Below are positions 22,936 through 34,998 of a stretch of 64,000 bases of DNA, piece by piece. How positions within the stretch are numbered: the first letter of the stretch is position 1; every line of letters starts with the position of its first letter. Position numbers and translations under genes: made by a program. Below the pieces are notes generated by a model. It was given only the letters and a program-made list of their open reading frames with translations, searched no databases and was not told the origin of the DNA. Source of the DNA: Nephrocerus scutellatus (Eukaryota > Arthropoda > Insecta > Diptera > Pipunculidae); NCBI GenBank assembly GCA_947095585.1, contig OX352762.1:42518537-42582536 (forward strand). The letters run 5' to 3'.

Positions 22936-23850
22936 TCGCATCTTAGTCCGACATACCAAATTTCATACAAATCGCTTCAGAAATGACTTGGTCCACAAAA
23001 TTCCAGACCCTATTGGCCAGATCCAAGAATTTCCATAGGAACAAGTCTTGTAGTCGCAACTTAGTCCTACATACCAAATTTTATACAAATCGCTTGAGAA
23101 ATAGCTTGGTCCACAAAATTCCAGACCCTATTGGCCAGATCCCAGAATTTCCATAGGAATAAATCTTAAAGTCGCATCTTAATCCTAAATACCGAATTTC
23201 TTACGAATCGCTTAAGAAATTGCTTGGTCCACAAAATTCCAGACCCCATTGGCCCTATCCCAGAATTTCCATAGGAACAAGTCTTATAGTCGTATCTTAG
23301 TCCTACATACCGAATTTCATACGAATCGATTAATAAATTGCTTGGTCCACAAATTCCAGACCCTATTGGCCAGATCCAAGAATTTTCATAGGAACAAATC
23401 TTGTAGTCGCATCTTAGTCCTACATACAAAATTTCATACAAATCGTTTAAGAAATGACTTGGTCCGCAAAATTCCAGGCCCTATTGGCCAGATCCCAGAA
23501 TTTCCATAGGAACAAGTCTTATAGTCGTATCTTAGTTCTACATACCGAATTTCATACGAATCGATTAATAAATTGCTTGGTCCACAAATTCCAGACCCTA
23601 TTGGCCAGATCCAAGAATTTTCATAGGAACAAATCTTGTAGTCGCATCTTAGTCCTACATACAAAATTTCATACAAATCGCTTAAGAAATGACTTGGTCC
23701 GCAAAATTCCAGGCCCTATTGGCCAGATCCCAGAATTGCCATAGATACAAGTCTTATAGTCGTATCTTAGTTCTACATACCGAATTTCATACGAATCGCT
23801 TGAGAAATTGCTTAGTTCAAAAAATTCTAGTTCCTCATGACCAAATCGCA
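22936..23850 (+). repeat. 118-bp satellite, right part with 235-bp higher-order unit
   Basis: Units start at 22942, 23060, 23178, 23296, 23413, 23531, 23648 and 23765. The pair 23296-23530 is nearly identical to 23531-23764, while neighbouring single units differ more, so two monomers have been amplified together as a 235-bp dimer. Confidence 0.92.
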
Positions 23851-23867
23851 GTGGATATTAAATAAGT

Positions 23868-24000
23868 GACATAACATCTGTTAAAAACGTTACTTTACAT
23901 CTGTTAAAAAAAACTTAACTTAACATCTGTTAAAAAAGTGACTTAATATCTGTTATAAAAAACGTTACTTAACATCTGTTAAATAGTGATATTTAACATT
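23868..24000. repeat. short tandem repeat (CATCTGTTAAAAA)
   Basis: About five loose copies of (A)CTTAACATCTGTTAAAAAA, with unit lengths of 22-28 bp. Confidence 0.85.
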
Positions 24001-24534
24001 TGAGTTTTTGAACATGTACCCCTTAAACCTTGTAGTGAGGGCCTTTTTTTGCTTTAAGCTCCAAAGGCTATGAATAAAAAAATGGAGGTGTGGGCACAAT
24101 ACGACTTTCTGTTACGGACAGGGCCGGAATCTCCAGTAAATGTATAATCATTTTTTTAAATCTTTTTTTGTATTTTTTTTAATTTCTTTTTCACTTAACA
24201 GATTTCTCCTAACTTTTTGAGTTATTTGCAAAAACTCGAAAATCGGTCCAAGTAAACTGCCACTTCCGGTTGTAGAGTGGACAAAGACTGACAGATAGGA
24301 GTTTTTTTCTGCTTTTTCAGACTCAGGAAATACGGTAATGGGTAAATTGCAAAAATGCCAAGTTCGAAAACGTTGATGATCTTTTACTATGTAAAAAAAA
24401 GTTATTTTTTGTGGTTTTAGGAAATTTTTGTTTTAAGTGCTAAAACAGTTATAGCAGGTTCTCAAAGTGTCCCACTTGGTTTTGTATGCATGCTAAAGCC
24501 CGTTTTTGGATTTCACTGCATCAGATGCTTAGCT
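24001..24534. other. no recognised gene
   Basis: AT-rich. A T-rich tract at 24150-24190. The part from about 24430 may be further decayed mariner sequence leading into 24535. Confidence 0.35.
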
Positions 24535-24800
24535 TTGAAATTCAGAGTTTTCAGACATACCATACACCTATTCAAGAACTGCTTCCCGATGATTTAGAAA
24601 AGAGACTTGAGTTTTCTAACTGGCTGCTGGAGCAGAGCTTGGATGACAACGCGTTTGTTAGTTGAATTAAAAAATTTTCAAAATGTTCATATATGGGCTG
24701 CGGAGAGTCCACACAGAAGGAAACAGTCATCATATCAAAACAAATTTAGCAGCAATATGTGCATAATTCTGGAATGTTCTGACGGTCGCACGATATGAAA
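24535..24800 (+). pseudogene. mariner-type transposase fragment
   Basis: One frame encodes PIQELLPDDLEKRLEFSNWL and, after a shift, another encodes FQNVHIWAAESPH. These match the order VQEL...RLRREFSDW...NCRIWSKDNPH of the intact transposase at 9868-10944, but the sequence is strongly diverged, so it is a different and older mariner. Confidence 0.65.
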
Positions 24801-24921
24801 CACCCAAGCAAGCAAAATCATAACGAGCGACGTAATGATCTCAGCTTACCTACGAATTTCATATCATGAGGCTTGTGCTTGATATGCACATTAAAATAAA
24901 TTAGTAAGATAACTATAAAAA

Positions 24922-25321
24922 TCCTTGCTAATATTCTAAATGTGAAAGTAACTCTGTTTGTCTGTCTGTTACCTTTTCACGGCTAAACGGCTGGACCAAT
25001 TTGACTCATTTTTTTAAATGTTCGTGATAGTCCGGGGATGATAATAGGAATCTAAAAAATTGAATAATTCGAGGAAAAATTAGAAAACTTTGGAAAAACG
25101 AAAAAAAAATACAATTTTCCATGGGATTTAACAGGACCATAACGCACGATTTGAACACGTTTTTTTATGTGAATATATATAACGGTAAGTTGGGTTGGGT
25201 CAGTAGGGTGTGAGGGACAGTCAGACAACGCCTCTTATTTTAGCTTTTGGTGGATCCAAACGCTGTCCTGGGGAGGGGGGGTTGTCGGCGGGTACCGGCT
25301 AACACCGGGGTTGACAACTAG
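24922..25321 (+). mobile_element. non-autonomous Helitron, 400 bp
   Basis: It begins TCCTTGCTAATATTCTAAATG, a typical insect Helitron head followed by the GTCTGTCTGT and CACGGCTAAACGGCTGGACC region. It ends in ...GACAACTAG, preceded by a GC-rich stretch able to fold (CCGG-CTAACA-CCGG). It sits between A and T as Helitrons do. There are no terminal inverted repeats, no target duplication and no Rep/helicase gene. Confidence 0.8.
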
Positions 25322-25630
25322 TAATATATAAATAATGTGTATACATAAATTTAAAAGACTATGTGCTTGGTGTGCACATTATAAAGATACTAAATGTTCA
25401 CCATAGAACTTGGTGAATCGACAAATGAAAACACTTAGAATAATCTACATAAGCAAAATACATTAATATTTCTATTTATAGAATTTTGTTCATACTCCCC
25501 TCGTTGAGCTCCGTGAAGTCAACTATGGTTCAAAATTTCAAGTTGAAAATAATGTGCTTGTCTTTGGAGCTGGAGTTGGGGCAGGCATGGTGGGATTTCG
25601 AGCGTTGAATTTAAGCCAACCAAAGTACGC
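25322..25630. other. no recognised gene
   Basis: Unremarkable AT-rich sequence between a Helitron and a SINE; the last nine bases are the SINE's left target duplication. Confidence 0.4.
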
Positions 25631-25901
25631 GCCGTGGCTCAGTGGAAGTGCGCGAGCAGGAAGTTCGTGGTTCGAATCTCAGTAACACCAAAAGGATTTT
25701 TCACGGTGTCCCACCTCTCGCGAATGGGTGACAAATGTTCCGAGAGTAATTACTTGTCACGGAAAGCTTCTCAATTCGCCGTTCCAATCTGGCATTAAAT
25801 TGTAAGTCCCCTCCATTGGTGTCCAAAAATATGCATGCGCAACACAAATGGTCGCGAGAAATGGACCGCAATGGTCTGTTGCGCCGAATATTATTATTAT
25901 T
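25631..25901 (+). mobile_element. tRNA-derived SINE with target-site duplication
   Basis: The 5' head carries an RNA polymerase III A box (TGGCTCAGTGG) and B box (GGTTCGAATCT at about 25669-25679) in tRNA-like spacing. A ~200-bp unrelated body follows, ending in an ATT-repeat tail. The insertion is framed by AAAGTACGC at 25622-25630 and 25902-25910. It is not a functional tRNA gene: the acceptor stem and the rest of the cloverleaf are absent. Confidence 0.92.
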
Positions 25902-26179
25902 AAAGTACGCAACACAAACAATCGCGAGCATTAAAGCAATATACCTGACAGTGAACTGATGAGCTTCATGTGGTGCCAAGCCATCGGATCCGGTTGAAAC
26001 TGATTCCAATAATACGTTAAATGAACGTATAGTACCAATTGCCAATTATCGTTTATCAGATTTGTCAATCCTATATTTTCGAAATATGCACCAGGGAAAG
26101 TATCAAAGTTAACAATCTCAACTACTTCGTTCGGCCTTTATTGTCCGTAAGCAGATGTAAACAAAAGCATTACCGTAAA

Positions 26180-26672
26180 TAGGCTGGGAAACCCGAAAAT
26201 CTTACCACGAGATCTTGTAATAATTGACGAGCTTAAGCTTGAGCTACTTCAGTCTCAGGTTCGTTACTTCCCGACTGCTCCCGAAGGTGGGACTTCTGAT
26301 TCTGGCGATTCCGTGCTTATTGGTAATGGACACATTTTAGTTATTGGTCTTCTCGCAACTCTTAGCAGGTTGTCTTTGCCCTTAAAAACATCTAGTATTC
26401 GACCTAATCGCCATTGTGTTGAGGGCATATTGTCTTTCTTGATTAAAACAATTAATCCTGGACTTGCATTTTGACATTTTGTCTTCTACTTGTAGCGATG
26501 TTGTAGTCCGGACAAATATTCATCAGACCACCTTCTCCAAAATTCTTGCTTGATGTGACTGACTAGCTTCCATCGTTTCAATGCATGAGCTTTTAAGGGA
26601 GCCACATTGGGGTCTACTATTTTTGTCAGTTTATCAACAATAAGAAAATAACCTGGGCTTAATGCCACGCTT
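26180..26672 (-). pseudogene. BEL/Pao integrase C-terminal fragment
   Basis: 26668-26486 encodes LSPGYFLIVDKLT, then KRWKLVSHIKQEFWRRWSDE, the hallmark C-terminal stretch of BEL/Pao integrases. The continuation toward 26180 is frame-broken. The upstream half of the same kind of integrase is at 27770-28100, so a LINE probably lies inside this element. Confidence 0.75.
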
Positions 26673-26679
26673 CCAGATT

Positions 26680-27765
26680 ATGCATTGCTGTCTCGTAAAC
26701 CTCCGAGTATTGAACACTCTATGGGACAGATATTCATTCGCACTCGTGCAGTTGCTAGAGTTTTAAACGATCTCAACGCTCACAAATCCGCTGGGCCAGA
26801 TGGTATTTCCCCATTAGTTCTGAAGAGGTATTCTTCCAAGTTGGCATTACCATTGCGTAAGCTTTTCCATCTATCCTATTCTTCTATATTCTTCCCGATA
26901 AGTTGGAAAACAGCCTTTGTCCAGTCCATACCCAAAAAAGACGAGCCGTCGTCTCCTTCTTCATGCTATTGCACTTGCATAAATTTTTCCCAAGGTCATA
27001 AATACGCTGATCAATTTTAAGCTCAAGAAATATCTTGAAACCAACGAAATCCTTAGTGACCGGCAGTATGGATTTCGTGGGCAACGCTCTACTGGTGATT
27101 TGATGGTATATCTCACCGAACAGTGGAACCGGTCTTGCATCAATTTGGAGAAAGCAAAGTTGTTGCAATAGATATTTCCAAGGTATTTGACAGAGTTTGG
27201 CATCAAGCTCTTTTGTCTAAAATGCGTGCTTATGGAGTCGATGAAAAACTGCTTTATTAGATTAGAAGCTATCTTTTGTTTAAAACAGTTTTAATTCTAA
27301 AGTTCATTACTTAAACACTGGCGTTCATCAGTGCTCTTCTTTGTCCCAGACTCTCTTTCTCATTTTTATTAATGAACTCTTATCTTTGACTTATAATCCA
27401 ATTCACTCTTTTGTTGACTACAGCACTCTCAACTTCTCATATGAGTTTAGGGTACGTCCCTCCACTTCTCATGTGGAACTCAAACAACTACGTATGTTTA
27501 GCACGTTAAATTCTGACCTAGACAGCATTATACAATGGGTAGAAATCAATCGAGTAGAATTTAACGCTTCAAAAACTCAATGCTGTCTACTGTAGTCTAA
27601 GCGAATCATAAATCCCATGCCATTATCCAAGAAGAAACTGAAAATCTCGCAATTCGCGAATGACCACATATTTACCGTCGCCAAAAATGCTGCGAAATGT
27701 TTAGGTTTTCTAGGTTTTGTCAATCGAACGTCGATGATTAAACAACTAGATATAGTTTATGTAGC
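26680..27765 (+). mobile_element. jockey-group LINE fragment C
   Basis: Same family as the minus-strand pieces at 1948-2356, 5758-7500 and 43615-44436. It runs from the linker (SMGQIFIRTRAVARVLNDL) through KSAGPDGISPLVL and the catalytic-Asp region (near 27170) to the region around 27341-27595, where the FADD motif is degraded to FVDYSTLNF. It ends near 27765 in the post-RT part. Frame breaks occur near 27020, 27170 and 27300. Confidence 0.8.
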
Positions 27766-27769
27766 AGAT

Positions 27770-28100
27770 TTTTATCTCCAATGAAATTAGTTGTCTTATT
27801 TGAGAACAGTGTTCGACAATTTTCTCGTCTACACCAACACCGGCAGGTTGCCCATTAATTGTTTCAATGCATTTGGGTTTGATCTTTTACATGGAACACA
27901 ACGATGAATCACACTATTTGCTACGACCTTACTCTGGACTGGCCAAAGTACTGTGTGAGCACCTACATGGTAATGCTGAATATGCATCTCGGTAAGTACC
28001 AACCGAGTGAATATGTGATCTTTCGGCAAGAGCATGGGAAACCGCGCATCGAACGGGATATTTGCTCCTTGAATGCACCGACTAGTAACAATCCAAATTC
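27770..28100 (-). pseudogene. BEL/Pao integrase N-terminal fragment
   Basis: Reading leftward it encodes NIPFDARFPMLLPKDHIF, a His pair in EMHIQHYHVG, a Cys pair in RCVPCKR (the integrase zinc domain), then QLMGNLP, all in BEL/Pao order. Beyond a stop at 27829, traces of the core (TTNFIGDKN) appear to about 27780. Confidence 0.75.
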
Positions 28101-28189
28101 GTCAAGAAAAGGTGTAAGAGCAGATTATCGACTGCGTTGTTGAGTTTTCGTCCATGTTTTAGGTCTTTTATTTCGTCATTGAAATATTC

Positions 28190-28775
28190 CTTTGACTTTA
28201 CTATTAGAACTAGTGCAGCTGACATTGCAAACCAAGAAGCTAGCACATTTATGGACAGTCAATTCGGAGTACCACTGAAACTACATTCCGATCATGGATG
28301 AAATTTAAATTTCACGAGCAGTGCCATGTACTCAATACCAGAAAAACAAGGACGACTTCTCCGTTACACCCACAGTCAGACGGTATGGTTGAAAGGTTCA
28401 ACCATAGAACATCTGCGAAAAGAAGTTAATGTCAATCAAGATAATTGGGATCGCTGCTTACCGCTGTTTATGATGGCATATTGCAGCGCTGTACACAATA
28501 CTACTAAAAAATCACCAGCAATGGTCGTATTTGGCAGAAAACTTCATCTAACATGCGATGTTAAATTTGGATCAGCACCAGTAGAGCAGTTACAAAGGAA
28601 AATTACATGACTGATCTTAGACAGAGGATGTTCAGTGTTCATGCAGTAGTAAGGAGCAACATAGTGGATGCCAGCAACCGGATAAAAACGCGATAAGACT
28701 TGCGTGCGAACTGTGAAGGATTTAAGGAAGGAGATTTGGCCTGGCTTTACAATCCTAAGATAAGAAAAGGTTAAT
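28190..28775 (+). pseudogene. Ty3/gypsy integrase fragment (core to C-terminus)
   Basis: It encodes the second core Asp region (LKLHSDHG) and, in a different frame, a HPQSDGMVERFN-like stretch with the catalytic Glu. 28326-28610 follows with NWDRCLPLFMMAYCSAV and ATTKKSPAMVVFGRKL-type sequence, and GDLAWLYNP at 28735. It is the opposite strand and a different family from the flanking BEL/Pao pieces. Stops and frame changes make it dead. Confidence 0.75.
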
Positions 28776-29453
28776 CTCCAAAATTACAGCAAAGTTGTAA
28801 GATCACCAAGATCCAGATTCCCAGGATCTAAACTGGTAGGTACGTAGTTGGCATAACTGGAACTTGTGTAAGAATTCGTATAGAGAAATATATTATGAGT
28901 GCATACCAGCAGTGACTGCTATTAGTTATCTTGTCAGTTGGATAAGGATCCAGGCAAGATGAGTAATTAAAAGTTAAAATGTATTTTTTTGGAATACTAC
29001 TTAAAACTTAAATTTATTTTGTTAAATCTTTTCTTTATATGTATACTACTCTTACAAACTAGGAAATTAACTATAACCTAGGAAACAGAAGAATGTGCAT
29101 CGTCATCGATACAATTTAAATACTTTTAATATTTACATTTATGTGTGCCTCGTTGTTAGCGTAGGGCATAATGCAAATGCCTTATTTCTAACATTGTCGT
29201 TTATGCAACTTAACACCAGCAGACGGCGTGAACTACACCTGCATGCGCAAACACCAAGAATCTGGTAAATCGAAGGCACATCTAAGTGCACGAATCGTTC
29301 CCACAACAGCGAACGACAACAAAAGCTTTGATAGAAAATTAGGAAATAAATATATGATTCGGTGTTTGAAAAGTTTAGTTGTTATCATTTAATAAAGGTA
29401 AAGTCATTCTGCCTTTGATTTTTTTAATTTAATCATGTAGTGCTTTAATTACC
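28776..29453 (+). other. probable LTR region of SAP-gag element
   Basis: No gene. The last ~70 bases (ATTTAATAAAGG...TTAATTACC) resemble 49065-49135, which likewise ends at a TGGCG primer-binding-like site, so both are probably LTR 3' ends; AATAAA is a likely polyadenylation signal. The LTR start was not found. Confidence 0.4.
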
Positions 29454-30296
29454 TGGCGCCCAAAGTAAGGCTGCATCCTGCGCTAGTGTTAAAAATTACT
29501 TTTAACATAAACCTCGGATTAAATTAAGTAACAACCAAGCTTATAAATCGTAGAAGTGTTTGTGAACATGAGTAGAGCGTAAAAATGTGTGCGTGTCATC
29601 GGGTTATTTTACTGCTTACAGTTCGGTTCTCAATTCGATTGCTATAGGGAGATACATTTTTTTATAATTTGCAAGATTTCTTGAAAATGAAAAAACAGTT
29701 CTGTGGTTGCTGAAAATATATTAAAAAGTTACTTCATCAACTAATATGATTTGCCTGATCATTACATCAGCAGAACATATAATTTCAATGGAGTTTTCGA
29801 TTGTTTTATGCGTTCATTTTTTTTACAAATACGACGCAATAAATACTTCGCATATAAAGTTGTGCATTTAGAGAAAAGAGAAGAAGAAGACGAGAAGCAG
29901 ATGAAGAAATAACATTGTTATTTAAAGAACGAGAAGACGAAAAGAAGAAGACGAGAAGCAGATGAAGAAATAACGTTGTTATTAAAAAAAAGGAGAAGAC
30001 GAAAAGAAGAAGACGAAAACAACGCGTGAGTAAGGAGAAGAAGAAAACAACGCTGCGATTTGTGAGCAAGAGAAGGCGAATTCCAATAAGAATAAAATAA
30101 AAAACGAATAGCATTGCCAGAGAAAAGCAAGATTTCTTTTAAGTCAACAATTTAATATATTATTTAAAAGATTGATACATTATATACTATTACTTTAGTT
30201 ATTAAATTTAAATAACATAGCAAATCACTATTATGTACATCTATAATCATTTTTTTTTTTGCTATATCTATATTTTAATCAGTATTTTATGTTAAA
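29454..30296 (+). other. primer-binding site and purine-rich leader
   Basis: TGGCGCCCAAAG at 29454 is a primer-binding-type sequence followed by a ~840-bp untranslated leader. 29876-30060 is a GA-rich tandem repeat (GAAGAAGACGAGAAGCAGAT units, about 55 bp, two and a half copies). 29454-29580 is homologous to 49138-49250. Confidence 0.5.
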
Positions 30297-30979
30297 ATGG
30301 ACGTAAATTCGGTATTTAAAATGACGGTGACTGAGTTGAAGGACAAGTTGAGAGAGGAGGGACTGACAATAAGTGGACGAAAACAAGACCTAAGGGAACG
30401 ACTGCTCGTAGATTTCGGTCTGACAAACAATGATGACGATGATAGTGCATCAGAAAATTTCGAAATTGCATCGAACATGCAGACAGCGAGAGTAGAGACT
30501 GCACGTGTCCACTTCACATTTAAACATATCGAGGAAAATCTGTCTACCTTCGATGGCACTGATACAGCAGATATTAATAGATGGATAGAGCAGAAAATGC
30601 TGAAACAGTTAAGTGGAATATGGTCCAAAAGTTTCTATATTCCAAATGTTTGTACGCAGCCAGACAGGTTTACGTGATTGGAGCTCGTTGAAGTCAGCTC
30701 TCTTGGACGAGGAGAGCTTAATAGAATATTTTATTGACGGTATTCCCGACTCAAAATTTAATAAGTCAGTACTATATGCAGCCAAAACAGTTATCGAGCT
30801 CAAAGAAAAATTGAAAATTTATGAAAAAATATGACCAAAGCCGTCATATTGATTGTCCGAGAAAACAATTCAAATGCTTTAAGTGCCAGCAACTAGGGCA
30901 TAGGTCATTTGAATGCAGACAGGGTGGAACCATAAAACAAGAAAGCGGTAACGTTAATTCAATTGGTGAAGAAATAAGC
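30297..30979 (+). pseudogene. gag with SAP-like domain and zinc knuckle
   Basis: The ATG at 30297 opens a SAP-like N-terminus (VTELKDKLREEGLTISGRKQ), the position of SAP being the same as in the minus-strand gag at 4566. A frameshift near 30640 leads to the capsid part (WSSLKSALLDEESLIEYFI), then another to a CCHC knuckle (CFKCQQLGHRSFEC at about 30873-30915). Dead through frameshifts. Confidence 0.75.
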
Positions 30980-30984
30980 TAAAG

Positions 30985-31428
30985 CTTAAAATTCAAGATT
31001 ATCAAATTGGGCAATATTGAATTATCAGCTTTAATCGACACCGGGCGTAGTTTGTGCCTTTTAAGACGTGATGTGTTTAATAAATTGTGCAAGGATATTG
31101 AACTATCCCAAGAACGACGACAATTATTTGGCATTGGTTTAGCTAAAATAACAACAATGGGCAGCTGAAGTACAAATTGACGACATGTTTCTTAACCTGA
31201 CATTTCACATTGTGAAAAGGAGTGACATTTTTTGATGCAATTGTTGGGAATTCTATTCTTAAATACTTCGACATGGTTGTTCGGGATGACGGAATTGAAT
31301 TTAAGAAAAAGCCCAGTATTTTAGCGGTTGACGACAAAGCTATAGAAGCGAAAATCTGTGACAGTTTGATTGAAGATACATTTCCAAATCAATGCTTTAA
31401 CATGGATTTTGATTAGCCTAACTATAAT
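30985..31428 (+). pseudogene. retropepsin fragment
   Basis: Encodes NIELSALIDTGRSLCLL with the IDTG active site at about 31030, then loses frame near 31165; the following DAIVGNSILKYFD (31222) is the C-terminal part of the protease. Linked to the gag before it and the RT after it. Confidence 0.7.
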
Positions 31429-34050
31429 TTGTCTCATTTTACGAAAGAAATGTCTACGTCAGTCAGAGAAATGATAAAACGGTATAAGCCAAAGAAAGAC
31501 GAAAATCCGCCGGTAAATATGAAAATTATCCTTACCGATGAAATTCCTGTTTATCAGCCACCACGAAGAGTGTCACACGAAGTGCAAAAGATCATAGATA
31601 AGCAAGTAGAGCAGTGGATCGACGAGGGCATTATAAAGCCTAGTACATCTAACTACGCTTCACCGGTAGTATTAGTTTCGAAGAAAGATGGCACAAAACG
31701 ACTTTGCTGTGACTATCGCAAACTGAACCAGAAAATTATACGAGATAATTTACCAATGACTTTAATCGACGATGCGCTGGAAAGGCTCCGTGGATTTAGA
31801 TTTAGCCAATGGCTTTTATCATGTACCGTTGGATGTAAGTTCACAAAAGTATACAGCATTCGTAACGCATAACGGTCAATTTGAGTTTCGATACGTACCT
31901 TTTGGCTTATGTAATTCACCAGCAGTGTTTTGCCGTTATATTCACGCTGTATTAAGAGATTGTATTAGAAACGGAACAATAGTAGCTTATATGGACGACT
32001 TAATAATCCCGGCAAAAGATGAAAAAAAGAGATTACAGAAGTTGGAAAATATACTGCAATTAACTGAAGAGAAAGGGCTAAGGATAAAATGGGAGAAATG
32101 CCAGTTCTTGAAGAGGCAGGTACAATTCCTCGGCTACGTTATTGAAAATGAAACTATTCGACCAGGCGAGTACAAAACACGAGCTGTACATAATTTTCCC
32201 TTTCCGCAGAGCAAAAAAGCGCTACAAAGGTATCTAGGTTTAATGTCTTATTTTCGTAGGTTTATCAAAAACTACGCACTCATTGCAAAGCCGCTATCGG
32301 ATATTTTAAGAAAGGATGTAGAATTCAAGATGGGTGATGAGCAACTAATGTCTTTCGAGCAGCATAAGGCTGCACTTATTAAAGCGCCAGTTCTTGCATT
32401 GTATAATCCTAAGGCTGCAACAGAAATTCATACGGGCGCTTCAATGTACGGTTACGGTGCAATCCTACTTCAAAAGGACTCTGAAGACCAAAGTTTCCAT
32501 CCAGTTCAGTTTATGAGCCGCAAAACTAAGCCCGCTGAAGAGAAATACCACTCCTATGAGCGAGAAGTGCTAGGCATAGTAGAAGCACTTAAGAAATGGA
32601 GAATTTATGTGTTGGGTTCAAAATTTAAAATCGTAACAGACTGTAACGCTTTTACTATGACGCTGCAGAAGAAGGACGTGCCTTTACGTGTAGCTCGTTG
32701 GGCCATGTTTCTGCAGGAATACAATTACACTATTGAACATCGTCGCGGAACACAGAGGAGGCATGTAGATGCTCTAAGCAGGCTTTCGTGCATGATCATG
32801 GAAGATTCTTTGAGACATCGGCTGAAAGAGGCACAACTGAGAGACGAATGGACGAAAGCAGTTCGAAAAATTTTAGAAGCAAATAGTTACGATGACTTTT
32901 ATATGCAAAACGATATACTTTACAAAGATTCAATAAAGCAGCTAATCGTGGTACCAGCATCTCTGGAAAATGAAATCATCGAAATTGCTCACCGCCAGGG
33001 ACATTTTTCCGTCAAGGAAACCCGAGATTGCGTAGAGAAAACTTTCTACATTCCCCAACTAGAATCGAAAGTCGCAAAAGTTGTCAGCAGTTGTATCGCC
33101 TGTATTGTAGTAGACTCTAAATGCGGTAAAAATGAAGGGTATTTAACTCCTATTGATAAAGAGGATCGACCTTTGCCAACATTTCATTTGGACCATGTGG
33201 TACCGATGACAACGACTGGAAAGCAGTACAACTACATTCTTGCTGTTGAAGATGGATTTTCAAAATTTGTCTGGCTCTATCCCACTAAGAACACAGGCAC
33301 AGAGGCAGTCATCGATCGATTTACAAAACAAGCATCTACCTTTGGTAATCCGAAAAGGATTATAACGGATAGAGGTTCTGCTTTTACCTCACATGCATTT
33401 GAAGACTATTGTGAGAAAAACCAGATCCAGCACATACTTATATGTTGTGCCCATGTTAGCAAAGCTTTCACAAGACAATCCTGCTCATTGGTACAAATAT
33501 ATCGACAAAGTTCAACAATTCATTAACAATTCACCCCCTAGAAGCACGAAAGTATCGCCTTTCAAGATACTAACAGGCTGTGAAATGAGACTTGTGGAAT
33601 CCTTGGAGCTTAATGAAATTTTGGAAAAGGAAGCGATGGAGTCATTAAACTCGGAACGCAACGAAGCACGCAAGCTAGCAAAGCAAAATGTTTCCAAAAG
33701 AGGAAAATCGACGAAGTTTTAATCGTAAACTTAAGAAAGAAGTTAATTATGAGGTTAATGATGTAGTGGCCATCAAGCTTACACAATTTGGCACAAATAT
33801 GAAGCTTAAGAAGAAGTATTTTGGACCATATAAAATAGTCAAAAGTTTGCCGCATGGACGCTATGAAGTAGAAAAACTTGGAGAAGTGGAAGGGCCTAAT
33901 AAGACCTCAACAGTAATAGAAAACTTCAAGAGATTGTGTCCGGCATTCGAGTCGAATGCATTGTCAGGACGGCCGAATGTGGGAGCGAGAGACAGACAGA
34001 GGGCAACGAGAAGCGAACAGACATATGAAAGAGACCAACAAACTAACTAA
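31429..34050 (+). pseudogene. gypsy-like pol, copy 1 (RT, RNase H, integrase)
   Basis: 31429-31872 holds the RT fingers (YASPVVLVSKKDGTKRLCCD). A frameshift near 31790 moves to 31772-33526, with DLDLANGFYH, YVPFGLCNSP, YMDDLII, RNase H (HTGASMYGYG, where the first catalytic Asp of TDAS is Gly), the zinc domain (HRQGHF and SSCIAC) and integrase core (TFHLDHV, ITDRGSAF). About 46 bp are then missing near 33440, removing the stretch with the third catalytic residue (Glu). The C-terminal GPYKIVKSLPHGRYEVEKL domain follows at 33688-34050. Compare copy 2 at 35354-39124. Confidence 0.88.
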
Positions 34051-34475
34051 CCAACGAACAAACGAACGAGCAACGAAACGAACGACAACGACAACACAAA
34101 AAGTCAGAGGTAGTCTGACTCGAACCACCACGACGCCATCAAGCAAAATATACGTTCTATCGGATTTAATAATAAGTATTGCGCACATGAAATATTTAGG
34201 TTTATTTAATAGTTCTTTAAAACATTAAGATTAATAAATGTTTATAATAAACGGCTCGACTTATTATTTCAATTCCACATATATATTATGAATATATTCA
34301 ATTATCAACAACGAGCTAGTACTTTCACCACAACATATACTCACGTTATGAAAAAACAAGTAAATGTAAAAATTCGTGTACAGCGAAACACGCCACACAG
34401 TCCTTTAATATTTGGTAATAATCGCCAAAATATCAGTTTTTGAGGTCTATTTCAAAGTATTTTCTTTTTTCCACG
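34051..34475 (+). other. element 3' end, probable LTR
   Basis: No gene. It contains the 7-bp-stem hairpin AGTCAGA-GGTAG-TCTGACT at about 34106-34124. A similar motif is at 49447-49462 in another element. It is repeated at 39125-39560. Confidence 0.45.
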
Positions 34476-34980
34476 ATTCACACGCGCCACACACGACACG
34501 CGTCAAACGCGGGATATCAAAATTGGCCCTGACATTGAGCAGCTGACAAAAAATTTCAGCCCTCTAGTTTGTGCGAAAGTTGATTAAAAAATATCTAAAA
34601 AAACGAGAAAATGGTGCGATTTCAACCCATCATACGCGCCATACGCGAAACGCGACACGCGTCATACGGAATATAAAAAATGCTATTTTGGACTTAGAAA
34701 CTCACAAAATTTCAGCTCTCTAGGTCGTGTGGAAGGTGGTTAAAAAGGATCTCAAAGAAGTCTAAAGAAAATGTCAACCCATCACACGCGACACGCGTTA
34801 TACGCGGAATCTAAAAAAATGTTATTTTGGAATTAGACACTCACAAATCTCCAAGTCGTATATTAGGGTGGTTAAAAAGGACCTCAAAGTAGTAGAAAAT
34901 ACAGACAAAAAGGGGTCAAGTTAAATAAAAGTTTTTTAAAAACCAAGCAATTACAAAGATTTTATGATTCAAGTTTAAAT
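34476..34980. repeat. ACACGCG-rich tandem repeat (~150 bp, three units)
   Basis: Three diverged units, each opening with CACACGCGAC/ACGCGT-type sequence (about 34479, 34632, 34786) and continuing with AAAATGCTATTTTGGA-like and GGTGGTTAAAAAGGA-like parts. Also present, one unit shortened by ~65 bp, at 39565-39960. The motif recurs in inverted form at 42205-42240. Confidence 0.75.
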
Positions 34981-34998
34981 GCGTATTTTTTTTTTAAC

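Noticed and set aside
23166..23744. Several 80-96 codon open frames on both strands
   Set aside because: They recur with the 118-bp satellite period and have no domain; they are shadows of the repeat.
25631..25705. A tRNA gene
   Set aside because: Pol III boxes are present but no acceptor stem or full cloverleaf; the target duplication and tail show it is a SINE head.
29806..30130. Minus-strand open frames rich in Leu/Phe/Ser, looking like membrane proteins
   Set aside because: They are the complement of a GA-rich tandem repeat in an untranslated leader.
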